The notes under the pieces: generated by a model
What the model was told of the DNA's origin: nothing
The model's input: only the letters and a program-made list of their open reading frames with translations
The model's database searches: none
Source of the DNA: an uncultured Oscillibacter sp.
GTDB taxonomy: Bacteria; Bacillota; Clostridia; Oscillospirales; Oscillospiraceae
Length of the DNA: 34,623 bases
Assembly: GCA_946551795.1 (NCBI GenBank)
Contig: CAMNRF010000017.1
Span: forward strand, 1-34,623
Direction: 5' to 3'
In this document: one piece after another, positions 14,572 to 22,944 of the stretch
Layout: every line of letters starts with the position of its first letter
Position numbering within the stretch: the stretch's first letter is position 1
Program-made: the position numbers and the translations under genes

Positions 14572-15675
14572 TTACTCCTTGGGGGCGCTGGCGATCTTCT
14601 CCTCGAACTGAGCGCAGTAGTCGCTCTTGGCGCCGGCGGCCCAGACGGCGTCATAGTCGATGACCTCCACCTGGTCCAGCGTCACCAGACCGTCGGCCAC
14701 GGGGGCCTTGGTGTTGGTGGGCACGCGGAAGGAGCTGTTCTCAGCGTACAGGCCCTGGCCCTTTTCGGAGCACATCCAGTCGATGAACAGCTTGGCGTTC
14801 TCCTGCTCCTCGGCCTTGCCGCCCTTGATGAGGGCGGTGGCGCCCACCTCGTAGCCGGTGCCGTCAGAGGGGAAGGACAGCTCGATGGGGTAGCCCTCGG
14901 CGGTGGGCTGGAGGCCGTCGTGGGAGAAGGTCAGCGCGATGGCGGCCTCGCCCATGGCCACGGCGTTGGGGGCCGCGGCGCCGGACTTGGTGTACTGGGA
15001 CATGTTGTTGTTCAGCTGGCCCAGGTACTCCCAGACCTGGTCGTCGCCCTTGAGCTGGACCAGGGTGGCCAGCACGGTGTAGGCGGTGCCGGAGGTGGCG
15101 GGGTGGGCCATGATGATCTCGCCCTTATAGGCGGGGTCCAGCAGGTCCTCCCAGCTGGCGGGATAGGACAGGCCCTTGTCGGCGAACCACTCCTTGTTGC
15201 AGGCGAAGGCGATGCAGCCCACATAGATGGGGTTCCAGGTGCCGGTGGGGTCAATGTAGGTGTCGGGGGTGCTGCCCAGCTCGGAGGACTGATAGGGCTC
15301 CAGCAGGCCCTTTTCCACGGCGGCGATGTAGTTGTCGGTGGAGCCGCCGAACATCAGCGTGGCCTGGGGATTTTCCTTCTCGGCCTCCACACGGGTCAGC
15401 ATCTCGCCGGCGGAGAGGCGGATGTAGTTGACCTTGATGCCGGTCTCCTTCTCAAACTCGTTGAAATAGTAGACCACCTCGGCCTCGGGGAAGGCGGTGT
15501 AGACGGTGAGCTCCTTGCTGCCGGAGGGGGCCGCGGGCTCCGCGGCGGCATTGGAGCCGCCGCCGTTATCGGCCGGGGCCTGCTGTGCCGTGTCTCCGCC
15601 GCCGCAGGCGGTCAGCGCCAGCAGCATCACGAGGGTCAGGACCATTGCAAGGACGCGCTTGGTAGGCTTCTTCAT
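14572..15675 (-). CDS. Substrate-binding lipoprotein, AfuA/FbpA family
   Basis: This 367-residue lipoprotein captures the substrate outside the membrane. A signal peptide ends in the lipobox LTAC with Cys24, followed by a Gly/Ala/Pro-rich linker to about residue 52. The mature part begins LTVYTAFPEAEVVYYFNEFE and has the two-lobe fold of the extracellular solute-binding family 1/AfuA group. In iron-binding FbpA a consecutive Tyr-Tyr pair in the second lobe holds Fe3+; the equivalent stretch here (NNMSQYTKSGAAAPNAVA) has only one tyrosine and looks built for an anion, as in sugar-phosphate or phosphonate binders. AAGGAG precedes the ATG. The phosphate-type substrate is inference from this and from the neighbouring hydrolase and kinase. 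Confidence 0.88.
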   Translation of the reverse strand: MKKPTKRVLAMVLTLVMLLALTACGGGDTAQQAPADNGGGSNAAAEPAAPSGSKELTVYTAFPEAEVVYYFNEFEKETGIKVNYIRLSAGEMLTRVEAEKENPQATLMFGGSTDNYIAAVEKGLLEPYQSSELGSTPDTYIDPTGTWNPIYVGCIAFACNKEWFADKGLSYPASWEDLLDPAYKGEIIMAHPATSGTAYTVLATLVQLKGDDQVWEYLGQLNNNMSQYTKSGAAAPNAVAMGEAAIALTFSHDGLQPTAEGYPIELSFPSDGTGYEVGATALIKGGKAEEQENAKLFIDWMCSEKGQGLYAENSSFRVPTNTKAPVADGLVTLDQVEVIDYDAVWAAGAKSDYCAQFEEKIASAPKE

Positions 15676-15745
15676 GATCGTTTCTCCTTTTCATTCAATT
15701 GTGGTGGTATGTGCACCCATGCCTCCGCATGGAGGGGTTACAAAC

Positions 15746-16780
15746 TCAGTCCAGCCGGCACGACGCCCAGACCGCGTTGTGGTCGGACAGCTCCGCGCCG
15801 GTGAACGACGCCAGGGCCGAGCCGGGGCGGGCGTAGGTCAGATCCTCCCGGGCGGTGGAGACCATGCGGCTCTCCGCCGCCGTGGCGCCTCTCAGCAGAA
15901 TCCAGTCCAGCCGCAGGGGCAGGAAGTCCCCTCCCGGCAGGGGCTTGCGCCGGGTCAGCCTCGGCTCCCCGGGCACGATCTGGTACCCCGCCTCCGCCGC
16001 CATGGGCAGCAGCTCCTCAAACTGGAACACATCCTCCAGGCACCGGCGGCGCAGGGCGGGACTGGCGGCGATGTCCCCGATGTCCTCCTTGTCCCGGCCG
16101 TCGAAGGTGTTGGTGTTCAGGTCGCCCCCCAGGATCACCGGCATATCCGGCAGCTCCCGCTCCACGGACTGGAGGATGGTCTCCATCTGGCGCCTGCGGC
16201 CCTCGCCGTGGGTGCGGTTCTCCAGGTGGATGGACACGGCCCCCAGGGGCCGCCCGCCCACGTCCAGCTCCGCGAACACCGCCAGCCGCCCCCCGATGCG
16301 CCTCTGCCGGTCAAAGTACCAGTTGTACTCCTCCGGAAGGCGGATGACCCCCGCCCGGCGGATGGGCCAGCGGGAGAAGACGGCGTTGCCGTGGAAGCCC
16401 TTCTCGTTCTCGTCGTTTACCAGCTCGATGAACTCCAGCCCCCAGGCGTAGTTGAGGCCAAAGGCCGCCGCCAGCTCCCGGGCGGTGTTTTTGTTGCCGG
16501 ACCGGGCGCAGCCGTCGTCCAGCTCGTTGGCCAGGATCAGGTCGAAGGGCTGGATGTCCGGGCAGTCCCGCAGGAAGTCCTGAATCTCCGCCAGATGGAC
16601 GCCCCGCTCCATGTTGAACATCAGCACCCCCAGAGACGCCGGAACCGTCTCCGGCGGCGGCACGAAGTTGTCGGTCTCCGCCTCCCCAAACTGGGGGATT
16701 CGGCCCATGACCTCCGCCTGGGACTGCCCCTCCAGCAGCGCCCCCAGGGCCTTACGTTCGCTCAGTGGGATTCCGCGCAT
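15746..16780 (-). CDS. Endonuclease/exonuclease/phosphatase (EEP) fold hydrolase
   Basis: This 344-residue protein has no signal peptide and should be cytosolic. EEP metal and catalytic residues are in order: Asn56 (FNMERG), Glu86 (LANELDD), His130 (HGNAVFSRWP), His185 (SIHLENRT), Asp220/Asn222 (LGGDLNTN), the RLDWILLRG strand and a final Asp-His pair (LSDHNAVW). Members cleave phosphodiesters or phosphomonoesters in DNA, lipids or small molecules. The start chosen is the ATG 8 bp after AGGAG; a GTG nine bases upstream overlaps the lacI stop but has no room for a ribosome site. It lies between lacI and the transport genes, so it likely acts on the imported compound rather than on DNA repair. 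The substrate is inference. Confidence 0.85.
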   Translation of the reverse strand: MRGIPLSERKALGALLEGQSQAEVMGRIPQFGEAETDNFVPPPETVPASLGVLMFNMERGVHLAEIQDFLRDCPDIQPFDLILANELDDGCARSGNKNTARELAAAFGLNYAWGLEFIELVNDENEKGFHGNAVFSRWPIRRAGVIRLPEEYNWYFDRQRRIGGRLAVFAELDVGGRPLGAVSIHLENRTHGEGRRRQMETILQSVERELPDMPVILGGDLNTNTFDGRDKEDIGDIAASPALRRRCLEDVFQFEELLPMAAEAGYQIVPGEPRLTRRKPLPGGDFLPLRLDWILLRGATAAESRMVSTAREDLTYARPGSALASFTGAELSDHNAVWASCRLD

Positions 16781-16785
16781 GGCGT

Positions 16786-17799
16786 TCACTCCTGTTCTTC
16801 TCGTTTTCGGCAGGTGGAGCGGATGATCAGCTCCGGAGGGAGGACGTCCTCCGTCCGCGCCTCGGCTCCGCCGATTTTCTCCAGCAGGCGGTCCACCGCC
16901 AGCCGCCCCGCCTGAAACTTTCGCTGTGAGACGGTGGTCAGGCCGATCTGCGGCAGGCCGCCAAAGGTGATGTTGTCAAAGCCCACCAGGGAGAAGTCCT
17001 CCGGCACCCGGAGACCGCAGGCCTCCGCCGCCTCCAGGACTCGGACCGCCGCCATATCGGAGTAGGCCAGGATGGCGTCCGGACATTCCCCGCTCCGGAA
17101 GAGTGCCTCCGCCTGTTCGCCGCACCAGTCCAGCAGGCCGCTCTCCGCCCCCGTCCAGGTGATCTCCCGGCAGGGCAGGCCGTTCAGCGCCATGGAGCGC
17201 CGGTACCCCGAGAGCCGCTGCTCCAGGGTCCGGGAGCCCTGCCGCCCTCCCAGGAAGACGGTCCCCCGGTGGCCCAGGAGGCGCAGGTACTGGGCCGCCT
17301 CGTAGGCCCCCCGGGCGTTGTCGGCCTCCACATAGCTGCACCGGGGCCCGTGGTTGCTCCCGAGATAGACGCAGGGCGTACTGCCCAGCAGCGCCCGGTG
17401 CTCCTCCTGAGAGCCCGGGGAACAGGCGGTGATCAGCATCCCGTCCACCCTGTGGGACAGCAGCTGGTCGATGGCGTCCAGCTCATAGGCCGGGTCATGG
17501 AGCGTGTTGATCAGAATCACCCGGTACCCCGCCGCCGCCGCGCGTCCCTCCATGGCCGTGCACAGCGCGGAGAAATACGGGTTTGAGATGTCCGGGACCA
17601 CAATGCCTATGGTGTGGGTCTCATGTCCCGAGAGGCCCTTGGCCGTAAAATCCGGCACGTAGTTCAGGGCCTCGCAGGCGTCCCGGACGGCTTTTTTCGT
17701 CTGGGGGCTGATGGCCGGATGGTCGTTCAGCGCGCGGGAAACCGTGGAAGTGCTGACGCCCGCCAGCGCCGCGATGTCCCGGACCGTTACTCGCTTCAT
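16786..17799 (-). CDS. LacI-family transcriptional regulator 1
   Basis: This 337-residue repressor has an N-terminal LacI HTH (VTVRDIAALAGVSTSTVSRAL, residues 4-24), a hinge helix (TAKGLSG) and a periplasmic-binding-protein-like sensor domain that runs to the C-terminus (IGIVVPDISNPYFS, then DGMLITACSPG, VGFDNI). It is the first gene of the transcript that continues into the hydrolase and AfuABC-type genes, and the hydrolase starts almost at its stop. Two operator-like sites flank its promoter, so it very likely represses itself and the whole operon until a ligand binds. The ribosome site is weak, consistent with low repressor level. The ligand is unknown. Confidence 0.92.
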   Translation of the reverse strand: MKRVTVRDIAALAGVSTSTVSRALNDHPAISPQTKKAVRDACEALNYVPDFTAKGLSGHETHTIGIVVPDISNPYFSALCTAMEGRAAAAGYRVILINTLHDPAYELDAIDQLLSHRVDGMLITACSPGSQEEHRALLGSTPCVYLGSNHGPRCSYVEADNARGAYEAAQYLRLLGHRGTVFLGGRQGSRTLEQRLSGYRRSMALNGLPCREITWTGAESGLLDWCGEQAEALFRSGECPDAILAYSDMAAVRVLEAAEACGLRVPEDFSLVGFDNITFGGLPQIGLTTVSQRKFQAGRLAVDRLLEKIGGAEARTEDVLPPELIIRSTCRKREEQE

Positions 17800-17864
17800 G
17801 GGCACCACTCTATCTCCGCAATCCCTGTTTGGGAGCAGATCTTTCAAGTAAAACGAAAATGGAA

Positions 17865-17878
17865 TGCAACCGTTTTCT
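17865..17878. promoter_or_regulatory. LacI-type operator A
   Basis: TGCAACCGTTTTCT fits the LacI/CcpA-type pattern TGNAANCGNTTNCA when read on the minus strand (AGAAAACGGTTGCA). It lies at the predicted transcription start of lacI-1, where binding blocks initiation. Confidence 0.65.
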
Positions 17879-17884
17879 TCTACT

Positions 17885-17913
17885 AAAATATCACAGCCGG
17901 TAGAGCTCGTCAA
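17885..17913 (-). promoter_or_regulatory. Sigma-A promoter of the lacI-1/EEP/AfuABC operon
   Basis: On the minus strand: -35 TTGACG, 17-bp spacer, -10 TATTTT. It is bracketed by operators A and B, whose centres are 53 bp (five turns) apart. Confidence 0.75.
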
Positions 17914-17917
17914 CGAG

Positions 17918-17931
17918 AAAAACCATTTTCT
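17918..17931. promoter_or_regulatory. LacI-type operator B
   Basis: AAAAACCATTTTCT shares AACC(A/G)TTTTCT with operator A and lies just upstream of the lacI-1 -35 box. Same-face spacing with operator A would allow looping or cooperative binding. Confidence 0.5.
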
Positions 17932-17987
17932 GTAATTGTTCCAAAAAACGACGTTGTTTTTGTGCAAGAATACTGCTGTATATTTCG

Positions 17988-18016
17988 TTGATTTTTTGTG
18001 TATTTCCGCCTATAAT
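17988..18016 (+). promoter_or_regulatory. Sigma-A promoter of lacI-2
   Basis: -35 TTGATT, 17-bp spacer, consensus -10 TATAAT. The predicted start is about 125 bp before the lacI-2 start codon. Confidence 0.8.
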
Positions 18017-18115
18017 AGTTCATATATGAAAGCCGGGACGTTCTCCCCCGGCCTTCCACGGTATTCCACGCCGCGGCGGGGGTCTGCCGCAGCCACGGGA
18101 GAAACCGCGGTTTTA

Positions 18116-18129
18116 TGCAACCGTTTAAC
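18116..18129. promoter_or_regulatory. LacI-type operator C in the lacI-2 leader
   Basis: TGCAACCGTTTAAC shares the first eleven bases with operator A. It lies about 95 bp downstream of the predicted lacI-2 transcription start, so it would act as a roadblock or as a looping partner for operators A and B. Confidence 0.6.
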
Positions 18130-18147
18130 AAAGGGGGCAGGGCATTT

Positions 18148-19167
18148 ATGGAAGCTGTCACGATCAAGGACATCGCCAGAATGGCCGGGGTCTCCTGCGC
18201 CACGGTCTCCCGGGTGCTGAACGGGAGCCCCACGGTGACGCCGGAGCTCCGGGAGAGGATTCTGGAGCTGTGCCGCCGGCACGGATACCGCAGGAACCTG
18301 CTGGCCCGGGGCCTCAGCTCCGGGCGGACCAATCTGGTGGGCTGTATCCTCTCGGACCTGGACAACCCCCTCTTTGCCGACATGGCCCTGGCGCTGGAGC
18401 GGTTCCTCCGCCTGCGGGGTTATCATCTCTTCCTCTGCCGCGGACGGGTGGAGGACGGCAATATCGGGCGGCTCTTTGAGTTTCTCATCGGGCACCGGGT
18501 GGACGGCATCATCCTGGCCAGCTCCTCCCGGCAGGCGCCGGAGCTGATCCGCCGCTATATCCAGTACATTCCCATCGTCCTCCAGGGGGGACTGAGCGAT
18601 TCCCATCCGGACCTGGACATCCCCTCCGTCTATGTGGACAGCGAGGCGGGGGGCAGGGCCGCCGCGGAGTATCTCTTCCGCCTGGGCCACACCCGGGTGG
18701 CCTACCTGGGCGCCCGGGAGAACAACTACTCCCACCTGGCCCGGCAGCGCGGGTTCACCGGCGCCGCGGAGCGGCTGGGAATGTCTGTCCGGACGTTTTC
18801 AAACGAGGCGTACTCCTCCACCATGGAGGTGGGGTATCACCTGGCCCGGCGGTTCTTCCTGGACCCCTTTCAGGAGACGGCCGTCTTTGCCGCCTGCGAC
18901 ACCATCGCCCTGGGGGTCATGTCCGCCGCCCGGGAGTTCCACGTGGCCATCCCCGGGGACATCTCCCTGCTGGGCTTTGACAACATCATCTACGCCGGGT
19001 TTCCCCACATCCGCCTGAGCACGCTGGACCATCAGGCCCGGCAGGTGGTGGAGACCGCCGCGGACCGTCTCCTTGCGCAGATTGAGCACCCGGAGGCGGC
19101 CTGCACCCAGCCGGTGATGATCCCGCCGGTGCTGGTCCAGAGGGACACGTGTAAGCCCCGGCGCTGA
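18148..19167 (+). CDS. LacI-family transcriptional regulator 2
   Basis: This 339-residue regulator has an N-terminal HTH (VTIKDIARMAGVSCATVSRVL), a hinge (LLARGLSSG) and a full sensor domain (VGCILSDLDNPLFADMA ... DGIILASS ... LLGFDNI). The start at MEAVTIKD follows the GGGGGCAGGG region; an in-frame ATG 33 bp upstream falls inside operator C and would add residues not seen in LacI proteins. It is divergent from lacI-1, with about 350 bp between start codons, and is probably monocistronic. The recognition helices of the two proteins differ slightly (STSTVSRALN versus CATVSRVLN), so they may bind the same operators with different ligands. Confidence 0.92.
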   Translation: MEAVTIKDIARMAGVSCATVSRVLNGSPTVTPELRERILELCRRHGYRRNLLARGLSSGRTNLVGCILSDLDNPLFADMALALERFLRLRGYHLFLCRGRVEDGNIGRLFEFLIGHRVDGIILASSSRQAPELIRRYIQYIPIVLQGGLSDSHPDLDIPSVYVDSEAGGRAAAEYLFRLGHTRVAYLGARENNYSHLARQRGFTGAAERLGMSVRTFSNEAYSSTMEVGYHLARRFFLDPFQETAVFAACDTIALGVMSAAREFHVAIPGDISLLGFDNIIYAGFPHIRLSTLDHQARQVVETAADRLLAQIEHPEAACTQPVMIPPVLVQRDTCKPRR

Positions 19168-19237
19168 ATTCCGCCGTTCCCCCGCTGGTGAGAGGAGAGG
19201 CGTCTGGAGAAATCAGGAGAACAGGAGGAGACCTATT

Positions 19238-20137
19238 GTGACCATTCAGCAGATGCGGTATTTCCTTGAGGTCGTTTACGCCGGGTCCGTCAGCAAGGCG
19301 GCCAGACAGCTGTACACCGCCCAGTCCACGGTTTCTGTGGCCATCCAGAGCATTGAGTCCGAGTTCGGCTTCGCGGTATTCAAGCGCAGCAGCAGCGGCA
19401 TCGAGCTGACGGAGCGGGGAGCCAGCCTGGCGCTGGACGTGAAGCGTGTTTTGCAGCAGGTGGATCTCCTGAACGCGAAATACGCCGACCACACAGAGCA
19501 GCGCGTGGAATTCTCCGTCGCCACGCAGCACCATATGCCGGGGATCGACGCGCTTTGCAGCCTGATCCGGGGGCATATGGAGGACTGCTACAGTGTGAAT
19601 TTCCTTGAGATGCGCACGACCGAGGTTCTGGACACCATCTCCGCCGGGCGGTATGATGTGGGAATCCTGTTTTTCACCTCGGACAGCAAGAATCTGCTGA
19701 TCCAAAAGCTGCGCATGGGCGGCACGGTGTTCAACCACATCGCCTACAAGCCCATCCACGTTTACCTGCGGCAGGGCCACCCCCTGGCGGGGGGCGGCGT
19801 GGTCTGTGAGGAGGACCTGAAAAACTATCCCAGGATCGCCTATGACCGGGTCATCGACACGGATATGATCTTCACCGACGCGCTGAAAAAATACTCCTCC
19901 CGTGTCATCAATGTCAACGACCGCGCCGCCGCCTATACGATGCTCCAGGAGCTGGACGCCTTTATCGTGGGCAGCGGGTACCGGACCTCCAGCGAGCGGC
20001 AGAACGGAATCCTGGCGATTCCGGTGGCGGACTGCGGTCCTTGGGAGGTCGGCTATCTCCTGCAGTCCAAAATCGGAGAGTCTCCCCTGACCCGGGAGTT
20101 CCTGAAACTATTCCAGGAGGAATTGGAGAGAGATTGA
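19238..20137 (+). CDS. LysR-family transcriptional regulator
   Basis: This 299-residue regulator starts at GTG with AGGAGG about 6-9 bp upstream. The winged helix-turn-helix is at residues 1-60 (IQQMRYFLEVVYAGSVSKAARQLYTAQSTVSVAIQSIE, here located by its QLYTAQSTVS recognition helix), followed by the linker helix and a two-lobe effector domain (about 90-290). It lies directly upstream of, and on the same strand as, the DUF3100-type transport and amidohydrolase genes. A T-N11-A box of the LysR type lies in the gap after it, so it probably activates that operon in response to the substrate. The ligand is unknown. Confidence 0.92.
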   Translation: MTIQQMRYFLEVVYAGSVSKAARQLYTAQSTVSVAIQSIESEFGFAVFKRSSSGIELTERGASLALDVKRVLQQVDLLNAKYADHTEQRVEFSVATQHHMPGIDALCSLIRGHMEDCYSVNFLEMRTTEVLDTISAGRYDVGILFFTSDSKNLLIQKLRMGGTVFNHIAYKPIHVYLRQGHPLAGGGVVCEEDLKNYPRIAYDRVIDTDMIFTDALKKYSSRVINVNDRAAAYTMLQELDAFIVGSGYRTSSERQNGILAIPVADCGPWEVGYLLQSKIGESPLTREFLKLFQEELERD

Positions 20138-20153
20138 TTTTTTACGCGGCACC

Positions 20154-20170
20154 CATCGCTAAAAACGATG
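20154..20170. promoter_or_regulatory. LysR-type T-N11-A box
   Basis: CATCG-CTAAAAA-CGATG is a dyad with the T-N11-A arrangement typical of LysR recognition sites. It is centred about 55 bp upstream of the TATAAT element of the next operon, the usual distance for activation. Confidence 0.7.
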
Positions 20171-20216
20171 GAGCTCAAACGATTTTTGGATACTTCTCAA
20201 ACCGCGGATCTTCCTC

Positions 20217-20241
20217 TATAATTGAAATCGCTTCGAAGCGA
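20217..20241 (+). promoter_or_regulatory. Extended -10 region and palindrome of the DUF3100 operon
   Basis: A consensus -10 TATAAT (20217-20222) lacks a good -35, as expected for an activator-dependent promoter. Immediately downstream, TCGCTTCGAAGCGA (20228-20241) is a perfect 14-bp palindrome at the predicted transcription start and may be a second regulator's site. Confidence 0.6.
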
Positions 20242-20273
20242 CTCGATATGACATAAGAGAAAGGGCTGATTTC

Positions 20274-21089
20274 ATGGAGAAAGTCTCTGCGTTTGTGCGC
20301 AAATACTGGAAAATATACCTTGTGGCCGCGATCCTGTGCGCTGTCTGCGACTATGTCGGCACCCTGCGGATCAATACGCCGATCGGAACCTTTACATTTT
20401 TCTCTCTGCTCTTTACAACGATCCTTGCCAGCCTGCTGGGCCAGGACATTTTGAAGGTGTTCACCGTGGAGGAGAGCGAGACCGCCGGCGCGCTGGTGCT
20501 TGTGATTCTGGCGCCCTTCATGGCCAAGATGGGCGTATCCGCCGGGGCGAACCTCAGCAAGCTGGTGGCCGTGAGCCCCGCGCTGATCCTCCAGGAGTTC
20601 GGCAACCTGGGCACCATCTTCCTCTCCCTCCCCCTGGCGCTCCTGCTGGGACTGAAACGGGAGGCCATCGGCGCCTGCTACTCCATCAACCGGGATTCCA
20701 ACCTGGGCCTTACCACCGACATCTACGGCCCCGACGCGCCGGAGACAAAGGGCACCTTTTCCGTCTACGTGGTCGGCTCCATCATCGGCACGGTCTTTAT
20801 CTCCCTGCTGGCCAACTTCATCATCCAGCTGGACGTCTTCCATCCCCTGGCGCTGGGCATGGCCAGCGGCGTTGGAAGCGGATCTATGATGTCCGCGGCG
20901 GCGGCCAGCATCGCGGAGGCCTACCCCGAGTTCGGGGAGCAGGTGCTGCTGATGGGCAGCATGAGCGATATGCTGACAGGGGCGACGGGCATCTACATGG
21001 GAACCTTTATCAGCCTTCCCCTGACCACGAAGCTGTATCAGTGGTTGTCTTCGCGGATCGGAAAGCGCGCCGCAAAGGAGGAGAGATAA
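20274..21089 (+). CDS. DUF3100-type integral membrane protein
   Basis: This 271-residue membrane protein has about six to seven hydrophobic segments (for example 13-31, 37-54, 69-86, 105-127, 163-186). A glycine/serine-rich conserved-looking motif (GMASGVGSGSMMSAAAAS) near residue 200 and a loop with YSINRDSNLGLTTDIYGPD suggest a transport core with a re-entrant region. I associate this sequence with DUF3100, an uncharacterised transporter-like family; the name is from memory. The next membrane gene begins directly at its stop codon, so the two likely form one complex. An amidohydrolase follows, making import of the hydrolase's substrate or export of its product the obvious hypothesis. Confidence 0.75.
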   Translation: MEKVSAFVRKYWKIYLVAAILCAVCDYVGTLRINTPIGTFTFFSLLFTTILASLLGQDILKVFTVEESETAGALVLVILAPFMAKMGVSAGANLSKLVAVSPALILQEFGNLGTIFLSLPLALLLGLKREAIGACYSINRDSNLGLTTDIYGPDAPETKGTFSVYVVGSIIGTVFISLLANFIIQLDVFHPLALGMASGVGSGSMMSAAAASIAEAYPEFGEQVLLMGSMSDMLTGATGIYMGTFISLPLTTKLYQWLSSRIGKRAAKEER

Positions 21090-21551
21090 ATGGTTGCTAA
21101 GTATTTTGGAAAGACCTGCGCCCTGATGGTGATGATCTTCACCCTGATCCTCATTTCAAACTGTGTGGGCTACGGCGTCTCCGTCGTCGATTCCGTGCCG
21201 GGCATCCTCATCCTGTGCGGCATCGGCCTGGGCGGCCTGACCATCAGCAAGGCGATGAGCCGCTTTGTCAAGCTCCCGTCCATGATGTATGTGGTGATCC
21301 TGGCGGTCCTGCTGGCCTGCCCCATCTCCCCCGTGCAGGAGCAGGTGATCGCGCTGACCTCTAACGTTCAGTTCATGGCTCCCACTGCCGCCATGGGCGC
21401 GTTTATCGGCATCTCTCTGGGCAAGGAGATCAAGGCCTTTGCCAAGATGGGATGGAAGTACATCATCATTACGCTCTTTGTGATTTTCGGTACATTTGTG
21501 TTCTCCGCGATCATCGCTCAGATCGTTCTCAAGGTTACCGGCGTCATTTGA
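21090..21551 (+). CDS. Small membrane partner of the DUF3100-type protein
   Basis: This 153-residue protein has four to five hydrophobic segments and almost no soluble domain. Its ATG directly follows the TAA of the preceding gene, and its ribosome site (AAAGGAGGAG) lies inside that gene's end, indicating tight co-expression. The sequence contains SPVQEQVIALTSNVQFMAPTAAMGAFIGISLGKEI in its centre, located by TNVQ-like and GAFIGISLG landmarks; I do not recognise a named family. Best described as the second subunit of a two-component membrane transporter. Confidence 0.75.
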   Translation: MVAKYFGKTCALMVMIFTLILISNCVGYGVSVVDSVPGILILCGIGLGGLTISKAMSRFVKLPSMMYVVILAVLLACPISPVQEQVIALTSNVQFMAPTAAMGAFIGISLGKEIKAFAKMGWKYIIITLFVIFGTFVFSAIIAQIVLKVTGVI

Positions 21552-21575
21552 TAAAAAGGAAGGAGAGGCGGAGAA

Positions 21576-22913
21576 ATGGAACAGACATATGATCTGCTTA
21601 TAAAGAACTGCCGGCTTCTGCAAAAGGATTTGTCCGTCGCGGACGGATGCGCCGTTTCGGTCAGCGGAACGCGGATCGCCGGCATTTTCACCGCCGGCGA
21701 GAGCCTGCCGGCTGCGGCCGAGGTGATCGACGCCAAGGGGAAGCTGCTGATGCCCGGCCTGGTGGATGGACATACCCACTGCTGCCAGCAGCTTCTGCGG
21801 GGCAGCGTCGCGGATGAATACCCCATGGTCTGGACACGCATCCTGGTCCCCTTTGAGAGCAACCTCCGGCCGGAGGACTCCTATGTGAGCGGCCAGCTGG
21901 CCTGCCTGGAGATGATCAAATACGGGACCACCTCCTTCGCGGACTCCGGCGGCGTGTTTATGGACCGCGTCGCCGACGCGGCGGTGGAGTCCGGGATGCG
22001 GGCGGCGATTGCCAAATCCACCATGGATATGGGCAGCGCCATCACCGGCGCCATGAAGGAGACGCGGGAGGAGGCCGTCGCCAATACCGAGGACCTCTAC
22101 CGGGCGTACAACGGCAAGGGCGAGGACCGGATCAGGATCTTTTTCGCCATCCGCCAGGTGATGACCTGCACGCCGGAGCTCATCGGCATGGTCAGGGACC
22201 GGGCGGCCGCGCTGCACACGGGGATTCACGCTCACCTGTGCGAGCACCGGGATGAGGTGAGCTTCTGCCTGCAGCATTACAAAATGCGTCCCGCGGAATT
22301 TTTGGACAGCCTGGGCGTCCTGGGCCCCAATCTGCTTACCGCCCACAACGTCCTGCTCTCCGAGCACGACATTCACATCATGGCGGAGCGGGGGGTCAAG
22401 GTCATCCACTGTCCCAGGTGCAACCTCTCCAACCACGGCTTCCCCAAGACGCCCCAGATCCTGGAGGCGGGCGCCTCCGTCGGCCTGGGGACGGACGGCG
22501 CCGCGCCCAACAACGCGGACCTGTTCGAGGAGATGAAGGCGCTGCGGTACGGCAGCCAGGCGTTCTGGGGCCTGGCCTCCTTTGACCCGGTGGTCATGAC
22601 CTGCAAGACGCTGCTGCGCATGGCCACCCAGGGCGGCGCCAACGCCCTGGGCCGGGGGGACGAGCTGGGGACGATTGAGACGGGCAAGCTGGCGGACATG
22701 ATTCTGGTGGATATTGACCAGCCCCACATCACGCCCACGCAGAATTTGGTGAACTCCCTGGTATGCGCGGCCGGAGGCCGTGACGTCACGGACTCCATCA
22801 TCAACGGCAAAGTGGTGATGCGCAACCGTCAGGTCCTCACGCTGGATGAGGAGAAGATCCGGGCGGACGCGAAGCAGCATATGAAGGAGATTCTCTCCAG
22901 AATCCGCGGCTGA
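21576..22913 (+). CDS. Amidohydrolase, TRZ/ATZ (MtaD/SsnA-like) family
   Basis: This 445-residue metal-dependent hydrolase removes an amino or chloro-type group from a heterocyclic substrate. TIM-barrel metal ligands are in place: His66/His68 in GHTHCC, the IHAHLCEH segment (His218/His220), His257 (LTAHNVLL), and Asp307 (GTDGAAPNN). HCPRCNLSNHG and the final DMILVDIDQPH strand are typical of the TrzA/AtzB, guanine deaminase and methylthioadenosine/S-adenosylhomocysteine deaminase group. The exact substrate cannot be read from sequence. GGAGAGG precedes the start. Encoded just after the two membrane proteins, with 24 bp between, so it probably processes what they import. Confidence 0.88.
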   Translation: MEQTYDLLIKNCRLLQKDLSVADGCAVSVSGTRIAGIFTAGESLPAAAEVIDAKGKLLMPGLVDGHTHCCQQLLRGSVADEYPMVWTRILVPFESNLRPEDSYVSGQLACLEMIKYGTTSFADSGGVFMDRVADAAVESGMRAAIAKSTMDMGSAITGAMKETREEAVANTEDLYRAYNGKGEDRIRIFFAIRQVMTCTPELIGMVRDRAAALHTGIHAHLCEHRDEVSFCLQHYKMRPAEFLDSLGVLGPNLLTAHNVLLSEHDIHIMAERGVKVIHCPRCNLSNHGFPKTPQILEAGASVGLGTDGAAPNNADLFEEMKALRYGSQAFWGLASFDPVVMTCKTLLRMATQGGANALGRGDELGTIETGKLADMILVDIDQPHITPTQNLVNSLVCAAGGRDVTDSIINGKVVMRNRQVLTLDEEKIRADAKQHMKEILSRIRG

Positions 22914-22944
22914 GGCGGCCGCCGGACTGGGAGGAAACGAGATC

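Noticed and set aside
11620-15675. Ferric iron uptake (FbpABC) as a firm call
   Set aside because: The family is mixed in substrate; there is no clear Tyr-Tyr iron site or Fur box, and the operon carries a LacI regulator and a phosphoesterase-fold enzyme.
14338-15804. 488-codon plus-strand frame, very rich in Gly/Val/Leu
   Set aside because: It is the complement of the AfuA-type lipoprotein gene, which has a lipobox, ribosome site and family match.
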